Shown here one piece after another: positions 43,937-52,505 of a DNA stretch of 64,000 bases. Source of the stretch: Corynebacterium sp. ACRQK (lineage in GTDB: Bacteria; Actinomycetota; Actinomycetes; Mycobacteriales; Mycobacteriaceae); the NCBI RefSeq assembly GCF_022345965.1, contig NZ_JAKRMU010000001.1, positions 124,001 to 188,000 of the forward strand, written 5' to 3'. The notes under the pieces are model-generated. The model was given only the letters and a program-made list of their open reading frames with translations. It was not told the origin of the DNA and searched no databases. The position numbers and the translations under genes were made by a program. Position 1 is the stretch's first letter, and every line of letters begins with the position of its first letter.

Positions 43937-44500
43937 TTAGTTGTTTACGCGGGACAGGTACTCGCCCGTGCGGGTGTCCACCTTAACGACGTTGCCGGTC
44001 TCGAGGAACAGCGGCACCTGGATCTCCGCGCCGGTCTCCAAGGTGGCGGGCTTGGAACCGCCGGTCGAGCGGTCGCCCTGCAGACCCGGGTCGGTGTGCT
44101 CGATCTTCAGCTCCACGGATACCGGCAGTTCAGCGAACAGCGGCTCGCTCTCGTAGAAAGAAACCTGGACGCTGGTGTTTTCCAGCAGGAACTTCGCGCC
44201 CTCGCCCATCAGGTGCGGGGCCAGCTCGATCTGGTCGTAGGTCTTCTCATCCATCAGCACGAAGCTGGTGCCGTCGTTGTACAAGTAAGTCATGTCGCGG
44301 CGGTCCACGGTAGCGGTCTCTACCTTCACGCCCGCGTTCCAGGTCTTGTCGATGGTCTTGCCGGAGACGACATCCTTGAGCTTCGTGCGCACGAATGCGG
44401 GCCCCTTGCCCGGCTTGACGTGCTGGAATTCGACGATCTGCTGGAGCTTGCCATCAACCTTGAGCACAAGGCCGTTCTTGAAGTCAGCGGTGGTTGCCAC
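43937..44500 (-). CDS. efp: Elongation factor P
   Basis: Relieves ribosome stalling at polyproline. 187 residues, three beta-barrel domains. The tip of domain I reads KPGKGPA with Lys32, the actinobacterial form of the loop that is reported to work without modification; no epmA/epmB-type genes are in the window. The ATG has AAGGAG upstream. The gap to pepQ holds a perfect 8-bp inverted repeat. Confidence 0.97.
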   Translation of the reverse strand: MATTADFKNGLVLKVDGKLQQIVEFQHVKPGKGPAFVRTKLKDVVSGKTIDKTWNAGVKVETATVDRRDMTYLYNDGTSFVLMDEKTYDQIELAPHLMGEGAKFLLENTSVQVSFYESEPLFAELPVSVELKIEHTDPGLQGDRSTGGSKPATLETGAEIQVPLFLETGNVVKVDTRTGEYLSRVNN

Positions 44501-44546
44501 GAATGGTCTCCTTATTGAGATTGCGATTGCGAGTAAAGAATTTTTT

Positions 44547-44567
44547 GGCTGCTACAGTCTAGCAGCC
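44547..44567. repeat. Perfect 8-bp inverted repeat between pepQ and efp
   Basis: GGCTGCTA / TAGCAGCC around CAGTC. It starts 9 bases after the pepQ stop. On the minus strand it is followed by A6, not T, so it is not a classic intrinsic terminator in the direction of the genes; on the plus strand the T6 precedes it. It could be a U-tract-less terminator, an mRNA 3'-end stabiliser or an operator for efp. Confidence 0.55.
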
Positions 44568-44575
44568 GGCCAAAC

Positions 44576-45652
44576 CTAAACGACGATGAGTTCCGTCGGC
44601 GAGGCGTTGAAGCTACGCGCCCCGTCGGCGGTGATGACGTACGTGTTCTCTATGCGCAGCCCCGTCTTGCCGGGGATGTAGATGCCCGGCTCGACCGTCA
44701 CGGTCATGCCTTCCACTAGCTCTTCTTCGGGATTGACGCCCGCCGCTGCCCGCGGGGCCTCATGCACGTCGAGGCCCACGCCGTGTCCTGTGGAGTGCAC
44801 GAAGAAATCTCCGTAGCCGGCCTCAGTAATGACGTCGCGGCAGGCGGCATCCACGTTGCGTAGCGCCACACCTGGTGCCAGGATCGCCTCGCCGGCCTTC
44901 TGGGCGCGGTAGACCACATCGTAAAGCTCGCGGGAAAGCTCGTCGGGCTCGCCCACGCACACAGTGCGAGTCTGGTCGGAGGCGTAGCCGTCGAGGTACA
45001 CCCCGAAGTCCACGGTCACCAGGCCGGGAACAATTCTGTCGCGGGAGACGCCCGCATGCGGCTTGGCGGCGTTTGAGCCACTGGCGAGGATCGTGTCGAA
45101 GCTCAGCCCGTCGGCTCCGGCAGTGCGCAGCTGGAACTCTAGCTCCGCCGCCGCCTGAATTTCGGTGATGCCCTCGCGGATTCCATCGTCCTCAATGAAC
45201 GAGCGCCACACGCTATCGGCCAGCTCACCGGCTGCGGCCAGAGCCTCGATCTCCAGTTCGTCCTTGACCAGGCGCAGGTCCTCCACCACCGAGGTAAGTA
45301 CCGGTGGGTTGTCCAGGGCACGGGCTTGCCCGTAGTCCAAGCTGGGCTCCACGGCAAAATCCTTCCCCGCAAACTCGGCGGCGCACTCAAACAGCTGGCC
45401 GCCGATTTCAATGGCGACGTCTTCCGGCTCGCCGGTTTCCAGTCGGATCTGCGTGTCGTAGCGCCCGTCCGTCAGCAGGAGGTGCTGGCCGTCTTCGCGG
45501 ATCACCATAAGCGCGTTGGAGCCGGAGAAACCGGTCAGGTAGCGGACGTTTTTCAGGTCACTGATCAGCAGGGCCGTGTGCGCGGAGTCCTGGATCTTTA
45601 CTGTGGCCTGGTTGCGGCGGGTGCGGTAGGCGTCAAAAAATTTTCTAGACAT
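44576..45652 (-). CDS. pepQ: Xaa-Pro dipeptidase/aminopeptidase (M24 family)
   Basis: Cytoplasmic metallopeptidase that cleaves before proline. 358 residues: an N-terminal creatinase-like domain (1-125) and a C-terminal pita-bread fold. All metal ligands are visible: Asp in VTVDFG, Asp in ASDQTRT, His in STGHGVGLDVHE, Glu in VEPGIY and Glu in RIENTY. It lies next to efp, whose product aids synthesis of proline-rich proteins; the pairing is common in bacteria. Confidence 0.93.
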   Translation of the reverse strand: MSRKFFDAYRTRRNQATVKIQDSAHTALLISDLKNVRYLTGFSGSNALMVIREDGQHLLLTDGRYDTQIRLETGEPEDVAIEIGGQLFECAAEFAGKDFAVEPSLDYGQARALDNPPVLTSVVEDLRLVKDELEIEALAAAGELADSVWRSFIEDDGIREGITEIQAAAELEFQLRTAGADGLSFDTILASGSNAAKPHAGVSRDRIVPGLVTVDFGVYLDGYASDQTRTVCVGEPDELSRELYDVVYRAQKAGEAILAPGVALRNVDAACRDVITEAGYGDFFVHSTGHGVGLDVHEAPRAAAGVNPEEELVEGMTVTVEPGIYIPGKTGLRIENTYVITADGARSFNASPTELIVV

Positions 45653-45690
45653 AAACTCTCCAACTTCCCTTCAACAGTAACTAGCAGTGA

Positions 45691-46143
45691 CTACTGTGCG
45701 AAGAACCGCAGGGCGGCGACGTAACCGTAGATCCCCAGGCCGGCGATCACTCCGCTGGCCAGGGGGCTTAGGTAGCTGTGGTGGCGGAACTCCTCGCGTG
45801 CATGCACGTTCGAGATGTGCACCTCTACGAAGCCCGCTCCGTCGGCGATTTCCGCCAGTGCGTCGCGCAGCGCCACGGACGTGTGGGTAAAGCCACCGGG
45901 GTTGATGATTACCGCGGCCGCTTCGTCGGCGGCGCGGTGGATGCGATCCAGCAGCTCGCCCTCGTGGTTGGACTGGAAGAAGTCGACTTCGATGCCCAGG
46001 GACGCCGCCTCGCGGGCCAGCAGGTCCTCCACGTCGGCCAACGTCGTGGTGCCGTAGACCTCCGGCTGGCGCTTACCCAGGCGGTTTAGGTTCGGGCCGT
46101 TAACCACGCACACCTTCGGCGCCTGGGGCTGTTCCGTATTCAT
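45691..46143 (-). CDS. aroQ: 3-dehydroquinate dehydratase, type II
   Basis: Third step of the shikimate pathway. 150 residues with [19 protein letters not shown] (catalytic Tyr and Arg loop), [33 protein letters not shown] and [18 protein letters not shown]. It is the last aro gene of the cluster, 38 bases before pepQ. Confidence 0.96.
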   Translation of the reverse strand: MNTEQPQAPKVCVVNGPNLNRLGKRQPEVYGTTTLADVEDLLAREAASLGIEVDFFQSNHEGELLDRIHRAADEAAAVIINPGGFTHTSVALRDALAEIADGAGFVEVHISNVHAREEFRHHSYLSPLASGVIAGLGIYGYVAALRFFAQ

Positions 46144-46189
46144 CGTTGTCTCCTCCTAGTTGGTTGTCGCTAGCTGGCTATCGGCTCTT

Positions 46190-47296
46190 TTAGGCTTCCA
46201 CGCTAGCGGCGTAGGCCGCGCGCAGCAGCTCCTCGCTTGGGCCTTCCAGGCGGGTGGGCTTGCCGATCTGCTCGAGCACCACGAAGCGGATCTTGCCGCC
46301 TTTGTTCTTCTTGTCGCGGCCCATCGCCGCGAGCAGCTCGTCGAGCTCGGCGCCGTCGTAGCTGGTCGCCAAACCTACCGAGTTTAGGATGTCGCGGTGA
46401 CGCCGAACGTCCTCCTCGCCCAGCAGCCCAGCAGCTTTTGCTAACTCCGCCTCGAAGATCATGCCCACGGCAACGGCTTGACCGTGGCGCCAGCGGTAGT
46501 CCTCGTGGTGTTCGACGGCATGGCCGTAAGTGTGGCCGTAGTTGAGGATCTCGCGCAGACTGGATTCCTTCAGATCCACCGCCACAACGTCCGCCTTCAC
46601 CTGGATGGCGCGAGCGATCAGCTCTGGCAGACTACCGTGAGGATCCAACGCGGCCTGCGGGTTGGCCTCGTAGATGTCCAGGATCTGGGTGTCCGCAATG
46701 AAGCCCGCCTTGACGATCTCCGCCGAACCGGCGACCATCTCTGCTTCCGGAAGGGTTTCCAGGACCTCGAGGTCGACGATGACAGCGCTGGGCTCGTGGA
46801 AGGCCCCTACCAGGTTCTTGCCGGCGAGAGTGTTGATGCCGGTCTTGCCACCGACGGCGGCGTCCACCATGGCCAACAAGGTGGTGGGATAGTGCACGAC
46901 CTTGATCCCGCGCATCCAGGTGGCGGCGATGAAGCCGGCCAGATCCGTGGCAGCACCGCCGCCGAGACCAACAATAGTGTCGGCGCGAGTCAGGCCAACC
47001 TCCGCGCAGACATCCCAGCACTCGGCGGCGGACTGCGCTGTCTTCGCCGATTCTGCGTCCTGGATCTGGTGGGTGTGCACGGCGTAGCCGGCATCGGTGA
47101 GGCGCTTGGACAGTTCGGCGGCGCGGTCAGCAAGGGCGGGCTGGTGGATGATCAAATAATTTGCGGTGGTTCCCGCGGCCTTTAGGATCTCCTCGGTGGC
47201 GAAATCGATGCCGCGGTCGATGACCACCTCGTAGGGCGACTGGGAGGCCACTTTGATGCGCTGCTGCTGAAAGCCTGCGGACTGTGCTTTGGTCAT
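46190..47296 (-). CDS. aroB: 3-dehydroquinate synthase
   Basis: NAD- and metal-dependent cyclisation of DAHP, the second shikimate step. 368 residues. VGLGGGAATDLAGFIAATWMRG (NAD site), VGGKTGINTLAGKNLVGAFHEP and the metal-binding NYGHTYGHAVEHH with HGQAVAVGM are all present. It lies between aroK and aroQ with gaps of about 47 bases. Confidence 0.96.
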   Translation of the reverse strand: MTKAQSAGFQQQRIKVASQSPYEVVIDRGIDFATEEILKAAGTTANYLIIHQPALADRAAELSKRLTDAGYAVHTHQIQDAESAKTAQSAAECWDVCAEVGLTRADTIVGLGGGAATDLAGFIAATWMRGIKVVHYPTTLLAMVDAAVGGKTGINTLAGKNLVGAFHEPSAVIVDLEVLETLPEAEMVAGSAEIVKAGFIADTQILDIYEANPQAALDPHGSLPELIARAIQVKADVVAVDLKESSLREILNYGHTYGHAVEHHEDYRWRHGQAVAVGMIFEAELAKAAGLLGEEDVRRHRDILNSVGLATSYDGAELDELLAAMGRDKKNKGGKIRFVVLEQIGKPTRLEGPSEELLRAAYAASVEA

Positions 47297-47343
47297 GGTT
47301 GGAGAAGATCCTTATGTGGGGTTCTGATTACTGGGTCCGATTA

Positions 47344-47898
47344 TTAGGGCCGTGTTGGATGGGAGGTGTCGCGCTCCTTGAGTCGCTCCAGGCGTACCTC
47401 TTCGATAAAAATCAGAATGTCGGTGACCACCCGGCGGGGCTCCTTGCCGTCGCAGCGCACCATGAAGTTAGAGACTTCTTCGTAATACGCGGAGCGCTGT
47501 GCGAATAGCTGCGCGTACTTGCTACGCGGGTCAACGACATTCAACAGCGGCCGAGTGTTCGAGCCGGAGGTGCGCCGCACGCCTTCGTCGATGGAGACGT
47601 TGAGGTACACCACCGTGTGGTCGGCGAGTAGCTGCCGAGTGCTTTCAGTCACCACTGCCCCGCCGCCGAGGGAGACAATCCCACCGGTCTGCAAAGCCTC
47701 GGCCACCACGATGGCCTCTTGCTCACGGAAGCCCGGCTCCCCGAGCTCGCCCATAATCTGGTTGCAGGTCTTGCCGAGCTTCTTCTCGAGCATGTGGTCC
47801 GTGTCCACGAGCTGCAGGTTCAATGCATTGGCCAGGCGCTTACCGATGGTCGTCTTGCCGGAACCAGGAAGTCCCACCAGCACCGCGCGGGGACTCAT
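47344..47898 (-). CDS. aroK: Shikimate kinase
   Basis: Phosphorylates shikimate. 184 residues with Walker [10 protein letters not shown] (about 9-17), [11 protein letters not shown] and the shikimate-binding SLGGGAVV. The lid Arg is in NTRPLL. The ATG shares bases with the aroC stop (ATGA). The C-terminus is about 15 residues longer than in E. coli AroK and is charged. Confidence 0.95.
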   Translation of the reverse strand: MSPRAVLVGLPGSGKTTIGKRLANALNLQLVDTDHMLEKKLGKTCNQIMGELGEPGFREQEAIVVAEALQTGGIVSLGGGAVVTESTRQLLADHTVVYLNVSIDEGVRRTSGSNTRPLLNVVDPRSKYAQLFAQRSAYYEEVSNFMVRCDGKEPRRVVTDILIFIEEVRLERLKERDTSHPTRP

Positions 47899-49154
47899 CG
47901 GATTTCTCCATCCGCCACTTCCCCGTCGGCCACGTCCCAGCCCGAAGTGGACCAGTCAAGGCGGGTCTCAACGTATTCGAGGTAAGACTGCACGTTGCGC
48001 TTGGTCTCCTCCACGGAGTCGCCGCCGAACTTCTTCAGCACGGCGCGGGCCAATACCAAGGCGACCATGGTCTCGGCCACCACGCCGGCAGCCGGAACGG
48101 CACACACGTCGGAGCGCTGGTGGATGCCCGTAGCGGCCTCGCCGGTGGCCATGTCAACGGTCTTCAGCGCTCGCGGGACGGTGCTGATGGGCTTCATTGC
48201 GGCGCGGACGCGCAGCTCCTCGCCGTTGGTCATGCCGCCTTCCAGGCCACCGGCACGGTTGCTCAGGCGATGTACGCCGCCGACGGCAGCCGCCTCCATT
48301 TCGTCGTGCGCCTCCGAGCCACGGCGGCGGGCTTCCTCGAAGCCATCGCCGATCTCCACGCCCTTGATCGCCTGAATGCCCATGAGGGCGGCGGCCAGCT
48401 GGGCATCCAGTCGCTCGTCACCGGAAACGTGGGAGCCCAGGCCGATCGGCAGGCCCTTTACAACGACCTCAACGATGCCGCCGAGGGTATCGCCGGACTT
48501 CTTTGCGGCCTTGATCTCGTCGATCATGGACTCTTCAGCAGCGGAATCGAAGGCGCGCACCGAAGAAGCATCGATACCCTCCAAGTCGGAGAATTCCGGG
48601 CTCGGTCCCTCGTATGGCTCGGAGCGGCCGATGCTGATGACGTGCGAGAGCACCTCCACCCCCAGCACTTCGCGCAGCAGGGCGCGAGCAAAAGTTCCGG
48701 CGGCCACGCGGGCGGCGGTCTCGCGGGCGGAGGAGCGCTCCAGAATGGGGCGGGCCTCCTCGTGGTCGTACTTCACCATGCCGGAGAAATCGGCGTGGCC
48801 CGGTCGCGGGCGGGTCAGCTTCGCACCGCGACCACTGGCCATCTCCTTTGCCACTTCCGGATCGGACTCGTCGATCGGATCTGCGGACATGATCGTCGTC
48901 CACTTCGGCCACTCAGTGTTGCCGATCATGACGGCCACCGGGCTACCCAGGGTCTTACCGTGGCGCACACCACCGACGAAGGTCACTTCGTCCGCCTCAA
49001 ACTTCATGCGCGCGCCGCGACCGTAGCCCAGTCGACGGCGAGCCAGCTGATAAGAAACGTCTTCCCGAGTTACCCACAAACCGGCCGGGAGGTTTTCGAT
49101 CATCGAAATGAGGGCCTGGCCGTGCGATTCACCTGCAGTAGTCCAACGAAGCAT
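47895..49154 (-). CDS. aroC: Chorismate synthase
   Basis: Flavin-dependent final step to chorismate. The 419 residues begin [15 protein letters not shown], the conserved N-terminus, and include [33 protein letters not shown]. The open frame extends to 49193, but the ATG at 49154 gives the family start; no strong ribosome site is seen. Overlaps aroK by four bases. Confidence 0.96.
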   Translation of the reverse strand: MLRWTTAGESHGQALISMIENLPAGLWVTREDVSYQLARRRLGYGRGARMKFEADEVTFVGGVRHGKTLGSPVAVMIGNTEWPKWTTIMSADPIDESDPEVAKEMASGRGAKLTRPRPGHADFSGMVKYDHEEARPILERSSARETAARVAAGTFARALLREVLGVEVLSHVISIGRSEPYEGPSPEFSDLEGIDASSVRAFDSAAEESMIDEIKAAKKSGDTLGGIVEVVVKGLPIGLGSHVSGDERLDAQLAAALMGIQAIKGVEIGDGFEEARRRGSEAHDEMEAAAVGGVHRLSNRAGGLEGGMTNGEELRVRAAMKPISTVPRALKTVDMATGEAATGIHQRSDVCAVPAAGVVAETMVALVLARAVLKKFGGDSVEETKRNVQSYLEYVETRLDWSTSGWDVADGEVADGEIR

Positions 49155-49208
49155 AAAGAGCATGATACAGGCCATATGCAGCCTTAGCTTCAATGACGTC
49201 CCGGATTA

Positions 49209-49664
49209 TTAACAGAAGATTAATGACGCCACCACCACCGCTCCCGTTGCCACCAACATCGCTGGGCCGTGGGGACTCGCCCGATCCCCGCCTCCTTGTT
49301 GCCCACGGTGAAAGAAGCAGTGCATCACTCCACTCAAACCCATCGCTGCCAGAGCACCCAAAGGAGCGACGATAGCGGCCAGTGTTCCCGTCGTCAGCGC
49401 GAGCTTTGCATCCCCACCACCGGCGGCCAGACGAGGATGTAGCAGCGGAAGCCCGAAGGCCACCGCCCACCAGATCACACCGCCGAGTAACGCCCAGCCG
49501 TTAAGACCGGGGATGAGCACAGGCATGACCCCGGCGGCGGGTACCGCGGGAAGGGTTAGATAGTTGGGCAAACGGGCGGTGCGGGCGTCCATAAGAAAAA
49601 GGGCGACACCCCACGGCACGAAAAGTAGCAGCGGCCACCAGGAAACAAGCGAAGTTGCATTCAC
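49209..49664 (-). CDS. Small prepilin peptidase-like membrane protease (A24 family)
   Basis: 151 residues with about four to five hydrophobic helices. Both catalytic aspartates of type IV prepilin peptidases are visible: MDARTARLPNYL (about 25-36) and GGGDAKLAL (about 82-90). It lacks the N-terminal methyltransferase part of PilD, like TadV/FppA-type enzymes. C. glutamicum has a similar gene at this place in the aro cluster. No pilin or tad genes lie in the window, so the substrate is unknown. Confidence 0.8.
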   Translation of the reverse strand: MNATSLVSWWPLLLFVPWGVALFLMDARTARLPNYLTLPAVPAAGVMPVLIPGLNGWALLGGVIWWAVAFGLPLLHPRLAAGGGDAKLALTTGTLAAIVAPLGALAAMGLSGVMHCFFHRGQQGGGDRASPHGPAMLVATGAVVVASLIFC

Positions 49665-49765
49665 GCTTCGGAAGAATAGTCAGGCGCGCGGACAGACTCC
49701 CGTGCGCACTGCCTCCCGAAGGATCGGCCTGTGGATAGCGAAAATTTATCCACAGCGGGGAAAAG

Positions 49766-50650
49766 CTATGCTTGCGTCTTGGCTCGTAACACGGTATCCA
49801 GCATCAGCCCCTCCGGAGCCAGGTGGCCTGTGAACAGGCGGAACTGTTCCTCAGCCTGGCCCGCCAACATGCGCAGACCGTCGGCGTGTGGGATCGACCT
49901 CGCTTGAGCCGCGGAAAGCAACGGCGTGGGATAGGGGTCATAGATCACGTCCACGATGCCCGCGGCGGCGCACAGCCCCTCGGCCAGCGCCTCGGCGGCG
50001 TGAGCCGGGATCGTGGAGATCACGGCGGCGGCATCGGCGCAGGTCCCGGCGATGTCGGCTTCCTCGAAGCGGGCCCAGGAGAACTCCATGCCCATGGTCT
50101 CCACCACGGCCTGCAGGTTCAGGGCGCGCTCGGAACGCGCCAGCACCGTCACCTCGGTGACGCCGGCAGCCGCCAGCGCCGCAACGGCCGGGCGGGCAGT
50201 GCCTCCGTTGCCGACGATCACCGCTTTGGCGCCCTGCAGAGCGGAGGTGTCCGCGCCGTACAGGTGTTCCAGGCAGCGAGTCACACCGTCCACGTCCGTG
50301 TTGTCGGCCAGCCACCTCCCATCGCCTTGTGGCACAAGGGTGTTGGCGGAACCGATCTCTTGTGCCCGGCTCGTTGCCAGGTCAGCCAACTCCAAGGCGG
50401 CCTGCTTGCCGGGCATAGTCACGGAGAAACCGCGAACCTGATCGCCGCACTCCCTCAACAGGCGGCGGATGTCCCGCGACTCCCCCGCCTCCACGCGGTA
50501 GTAATCCATCTCTAGCCCCAGCGCGCGGTATCCGGCGTTGTGCAGCTGCGGGGACAGCGAGTGTTCGATCGGGCTACCCAGCACCGCACAGCGCATGCCG
50601 GGCGTCTCCAGGAATTCATCTACCGACAGCACATGGCCTGCGGCGGACAT
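49766..50650 (-). CDS. aroE: Shikimate dehydrogenase
   Basis: NADP-dependent reduction of 3-dehydroshikimate. 294 residues. AVLGSPIEHSLSPQLHNAGY (about 22-41), the catalytic Lys in VTMPGKQAAL, NTDVDGV and the nucleotide-binding VIVGNGGTARPAV are present. It is separated from aroC by the prepilin peptidase gene. Confidence 0.95.
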   Translation of the reverse strand: MSAAGHVLSVDEFLETPGMRCAVLGSPIEHSLSPQLHNAGYRALGLEMDYYRVEAGESRDIRRLLRECGDQVRGFSVTMPGKQAALELADLATSRAQEIGSANTLVPQGDGRWLADNTDVDGVTRCLEHLYGADTSALQGAKAVIVGNGGTARPAVAALAAAGVTEVTVLARSERALNLQAVVETMGMEFSWARFEEADIAGTCADAAAVISTIPAHAAEALAEGLCAAAGIVDVIYDPYPTPLLSAAQARSIPHADGLRMLAGQAEEQFRLFTGHLAPEGLMLDTVLRAKTQA

Positions 50651-50669
50651 ACTTATTCACCCTTTGCTT

Positions 50670-50738
50670 TTGAGTTTGGCTCTTGAGTTTGGCTTGTTCT
50701 GGGTTGAACTGGCTTGCACAGCCTTGCACAGCCTTGCC
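50670..50738. repeat. Short direct repeats between aroE and mltG
   Basis: TTGAGTTTGGCT occurs at 50670-50681 and 50683-50694. CTTGCACAGC occurs back to back at about 50713-50732, followed by a partial third copy (CTTGC). They fill most of the 95-base gap. No hairpin or promoter is clear. Such repeats commonly arise by slippage. Confidence 0.6.
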
Positions 50739-50745
50739 TCGAGGT

Positions 50746-51900
50746 CTAACGGTTCGAATCCAGCACACCGTTGCGGCGGGATTCCTCGATGGCCCGCTCG
50801 TGCGCGTCGAAGTCGCGGTTGAAGACGGTTCGTCCGTCGAGGTCGACGGTAACGAAGTACAGCCAGTCACCCTCTGCCGGGTTCTCGATCGCGTGGAGTG
50901 CCTGCAGGCCGGGCGAGGAAATCGGAGTGTCCGGCAGCCCCTGTTTGGCATAGGTGTTCCACGGGGTCTGGCGATGACGATCCTCGTCGGTGGTGGCGAC
51001 CTCAACCTCGCTCAGATCGTAGTTCACCGTCGAGTCGAACTCGAGCTTCTGGTTCTCGTCCAGGCGGTTCAGGATCACCCGCGCAACCTTGTCGAAGTCG
51101 CCCTCCGGAGCCTCGCGCTCCACCAGGGAGGCCGCCACCAGCATGTCGTAAGGGCTTAGGCCGACATTCTCGGCGGAAGACAGTAGGCCGGTGTTTTCGT
51201 ACTGCTCCTTGGAGGTCTTCAGCAGAGACTTCAGAATCTCCTCCGGGCTGCTGGTTGGGTCGAACAGATGCACGCCGGGGGAAATCAAGCCTTCGATGCG
51301 CTTCGGGTCATCACCGCGCGCATTCACCTTATCCACGGCCCAGTCCGCGATCTCCAGCTGCTCCGGCGGGGTCTGCGCCGCAGCCTTCTGCAGGTCTTCA
51401 ACGGACACGCAGGTGTGCTCGTCCTGGCAGGTCTGTTCGGAGATCAGCGTGAAGATACCCTTGCGGTTATCGCCATCGACTACCTTCACATCTTGGAGGG
51501 TCAAGCCGTTGGGAATATCGACCACGCCGCGGCGGCGCTCATCGCTAGACAGCCACTCCAGGGCCTTGTCCGCGGACATTTGCTCTTGCAGCGGGTAGTA
51601 GCCCGCCTGCAGCTCCGGCTCCTTGCGTTCCGCGGCGGACATCAGGGCACGGCGGGAGCCCACCACGTCCTTTTCCACCAGCTGCTCGGACAGGCTATCC
51701 ACGGAGTCGCCGGGCCCCACGCGCACCATGACGACGTTGCCGTTGCCCTCACCCTCGTAATCGCGCACAGCCACGACATCGCGCTGGTACCAGACGTAAG
51801 CACAGGTGCCAATCAATAGAACGACCAGAGCGATAGCCAGTGCGGCGGCGAGTTGACGGCGCCGTCTAAACTTCGGCTGCATGTTACGGGTCGGTCCCAT
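50746..51900 (-). CDS. mltG: Endolytic murein transglycosylase MltG
   Basis: Membrane-anchored enzyme that cleaves growing glycan strands. 384 residues: short basic cytoplasmic N-terminus (KFRRRRQ), one membrane helix (about 18-37), a LysM-like region (VRVGPGDSVDSLSEQLVE) and the YceG catalytic domain with the catalytic Glu in ASLVEREAP and the C-terminal GDWLYFVTVDLDGRTVFNRDFDAHERA. An alternative ATG lies six codons in. Start spacing from ruvX is 117 bases. Confidence 0.93.
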   Translation of the reverse strand: MGPTRNMQPKFRRRRQLAAALAIALVVLLIGTCAYVWYQRDVVAVRDYEGEGNGNVVMVRVGPGDSVDSLSEQLVEKDVVGSRRALMSAAERKEPELQAGYYPLQEQMSADKALEWLSSDERRRGVVDIPNGLTLQDVKVVDGDNRKGIFTLISEQTCQDEHTCVSVEDLQKAAAQTPPEQLEIADWAVDKVNARGDDPKRIEGLISPGVHLFDPTSSPEEILKSLLKTSKEQYENTGLLSSAENVGLSPYDMLVAASLVEREAPEGDFDKVARVILNRLDENQKLEFDSTVNYDLSEVEVATTDEDRHRQTPWNTYAKQGLPDTPISSPGLQALHAIENPAEGDWLYFVTVDLDGRTVFNRDFDAHERAIEESRRNGVLDSNR

Positions 51901-52016
51901 AGATCCGTGTGGCCTTTCGTACTGGTTTACTCTTGGGTTTGCTCTTTAACGTCAAATACAAGCTGAGCCCAACAACGTTAAGCGTCGCCCGTCATTTTCT
52001 CACGAATTGGTAAATT

Positions 52017-52484
52017 TTAGGAAAGCGCGCGCCGCCGCGTGTCTAACCACCCCTGCAGAATGTATACTGCTGCGGCCTGGTCGATCTTCTTTCTGCCTTT
52101 TTTACTATTGACGCCGGAGGCGTGAAAAGCCTGCGTAGCGGCCATCGTAGACATTCTTTCGTCCACCATGCGCAGCGGAATATCCGGCAATTCCTCTTTA
52201 ATCAGCCGGGCAAATTCCTCTGCATTCAGGGTGCTTTGTGTATGGTTTCCGCGCAGTGCAACCGGTAGTCCCACCACAATCTCCACCACGAAATTCTCCC
52301 GGCAGATCTCCGCCACACGCTGTACATCCGCGTCGTCAGCGGTGGCCTGGACGGTCTCCACGGGTGTGGCGAGGATGCAGTCCGGGTCCGAGATCGCCAC
52401 TCCAATACGCACGGTGCCTACGTCGAGGCCGAGCCTCCGGCCGCGGCCGGGATCAGTGGCTGGATTGGGCTTCTCGGTCTGCAT
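52017..52484 (-). CDS. ruvX: RuvX/YqgF Holliday junction resolvase-like nuclease
   Basis: RNase H-like nuclease implicated in 16S rRNA 5'-end processing or junction resolution. 155 residues with LGLDVGTVRIGVAISD (first acidic residue), VVGLPVALRG and MVDERMSTMAA, and a C-terminal KIDQAAAVYILQGWLD. Follows alaS by 22 bases; the alaS-ruvX-mltG-aroE order is conserved in actinobacteria. Confidence 0.93.
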   Translation of the reverse strand: MQTEKPNPATDPGRGRRLGLDVGTVRIGVAISDPDCILATPVETVQATADDADVQRVAEICRENFVVEIVVGLPVALRGNHTQSTLNAEEFARLIKEELPDIPLRMVDERMSTMAATQAFHASGVNSKKGRKKIDQAAAVYILQGWLDTRRRALS

Positions 52485-52505
52485 CAGCGAAAACTCCCCA
52501 GGCGA

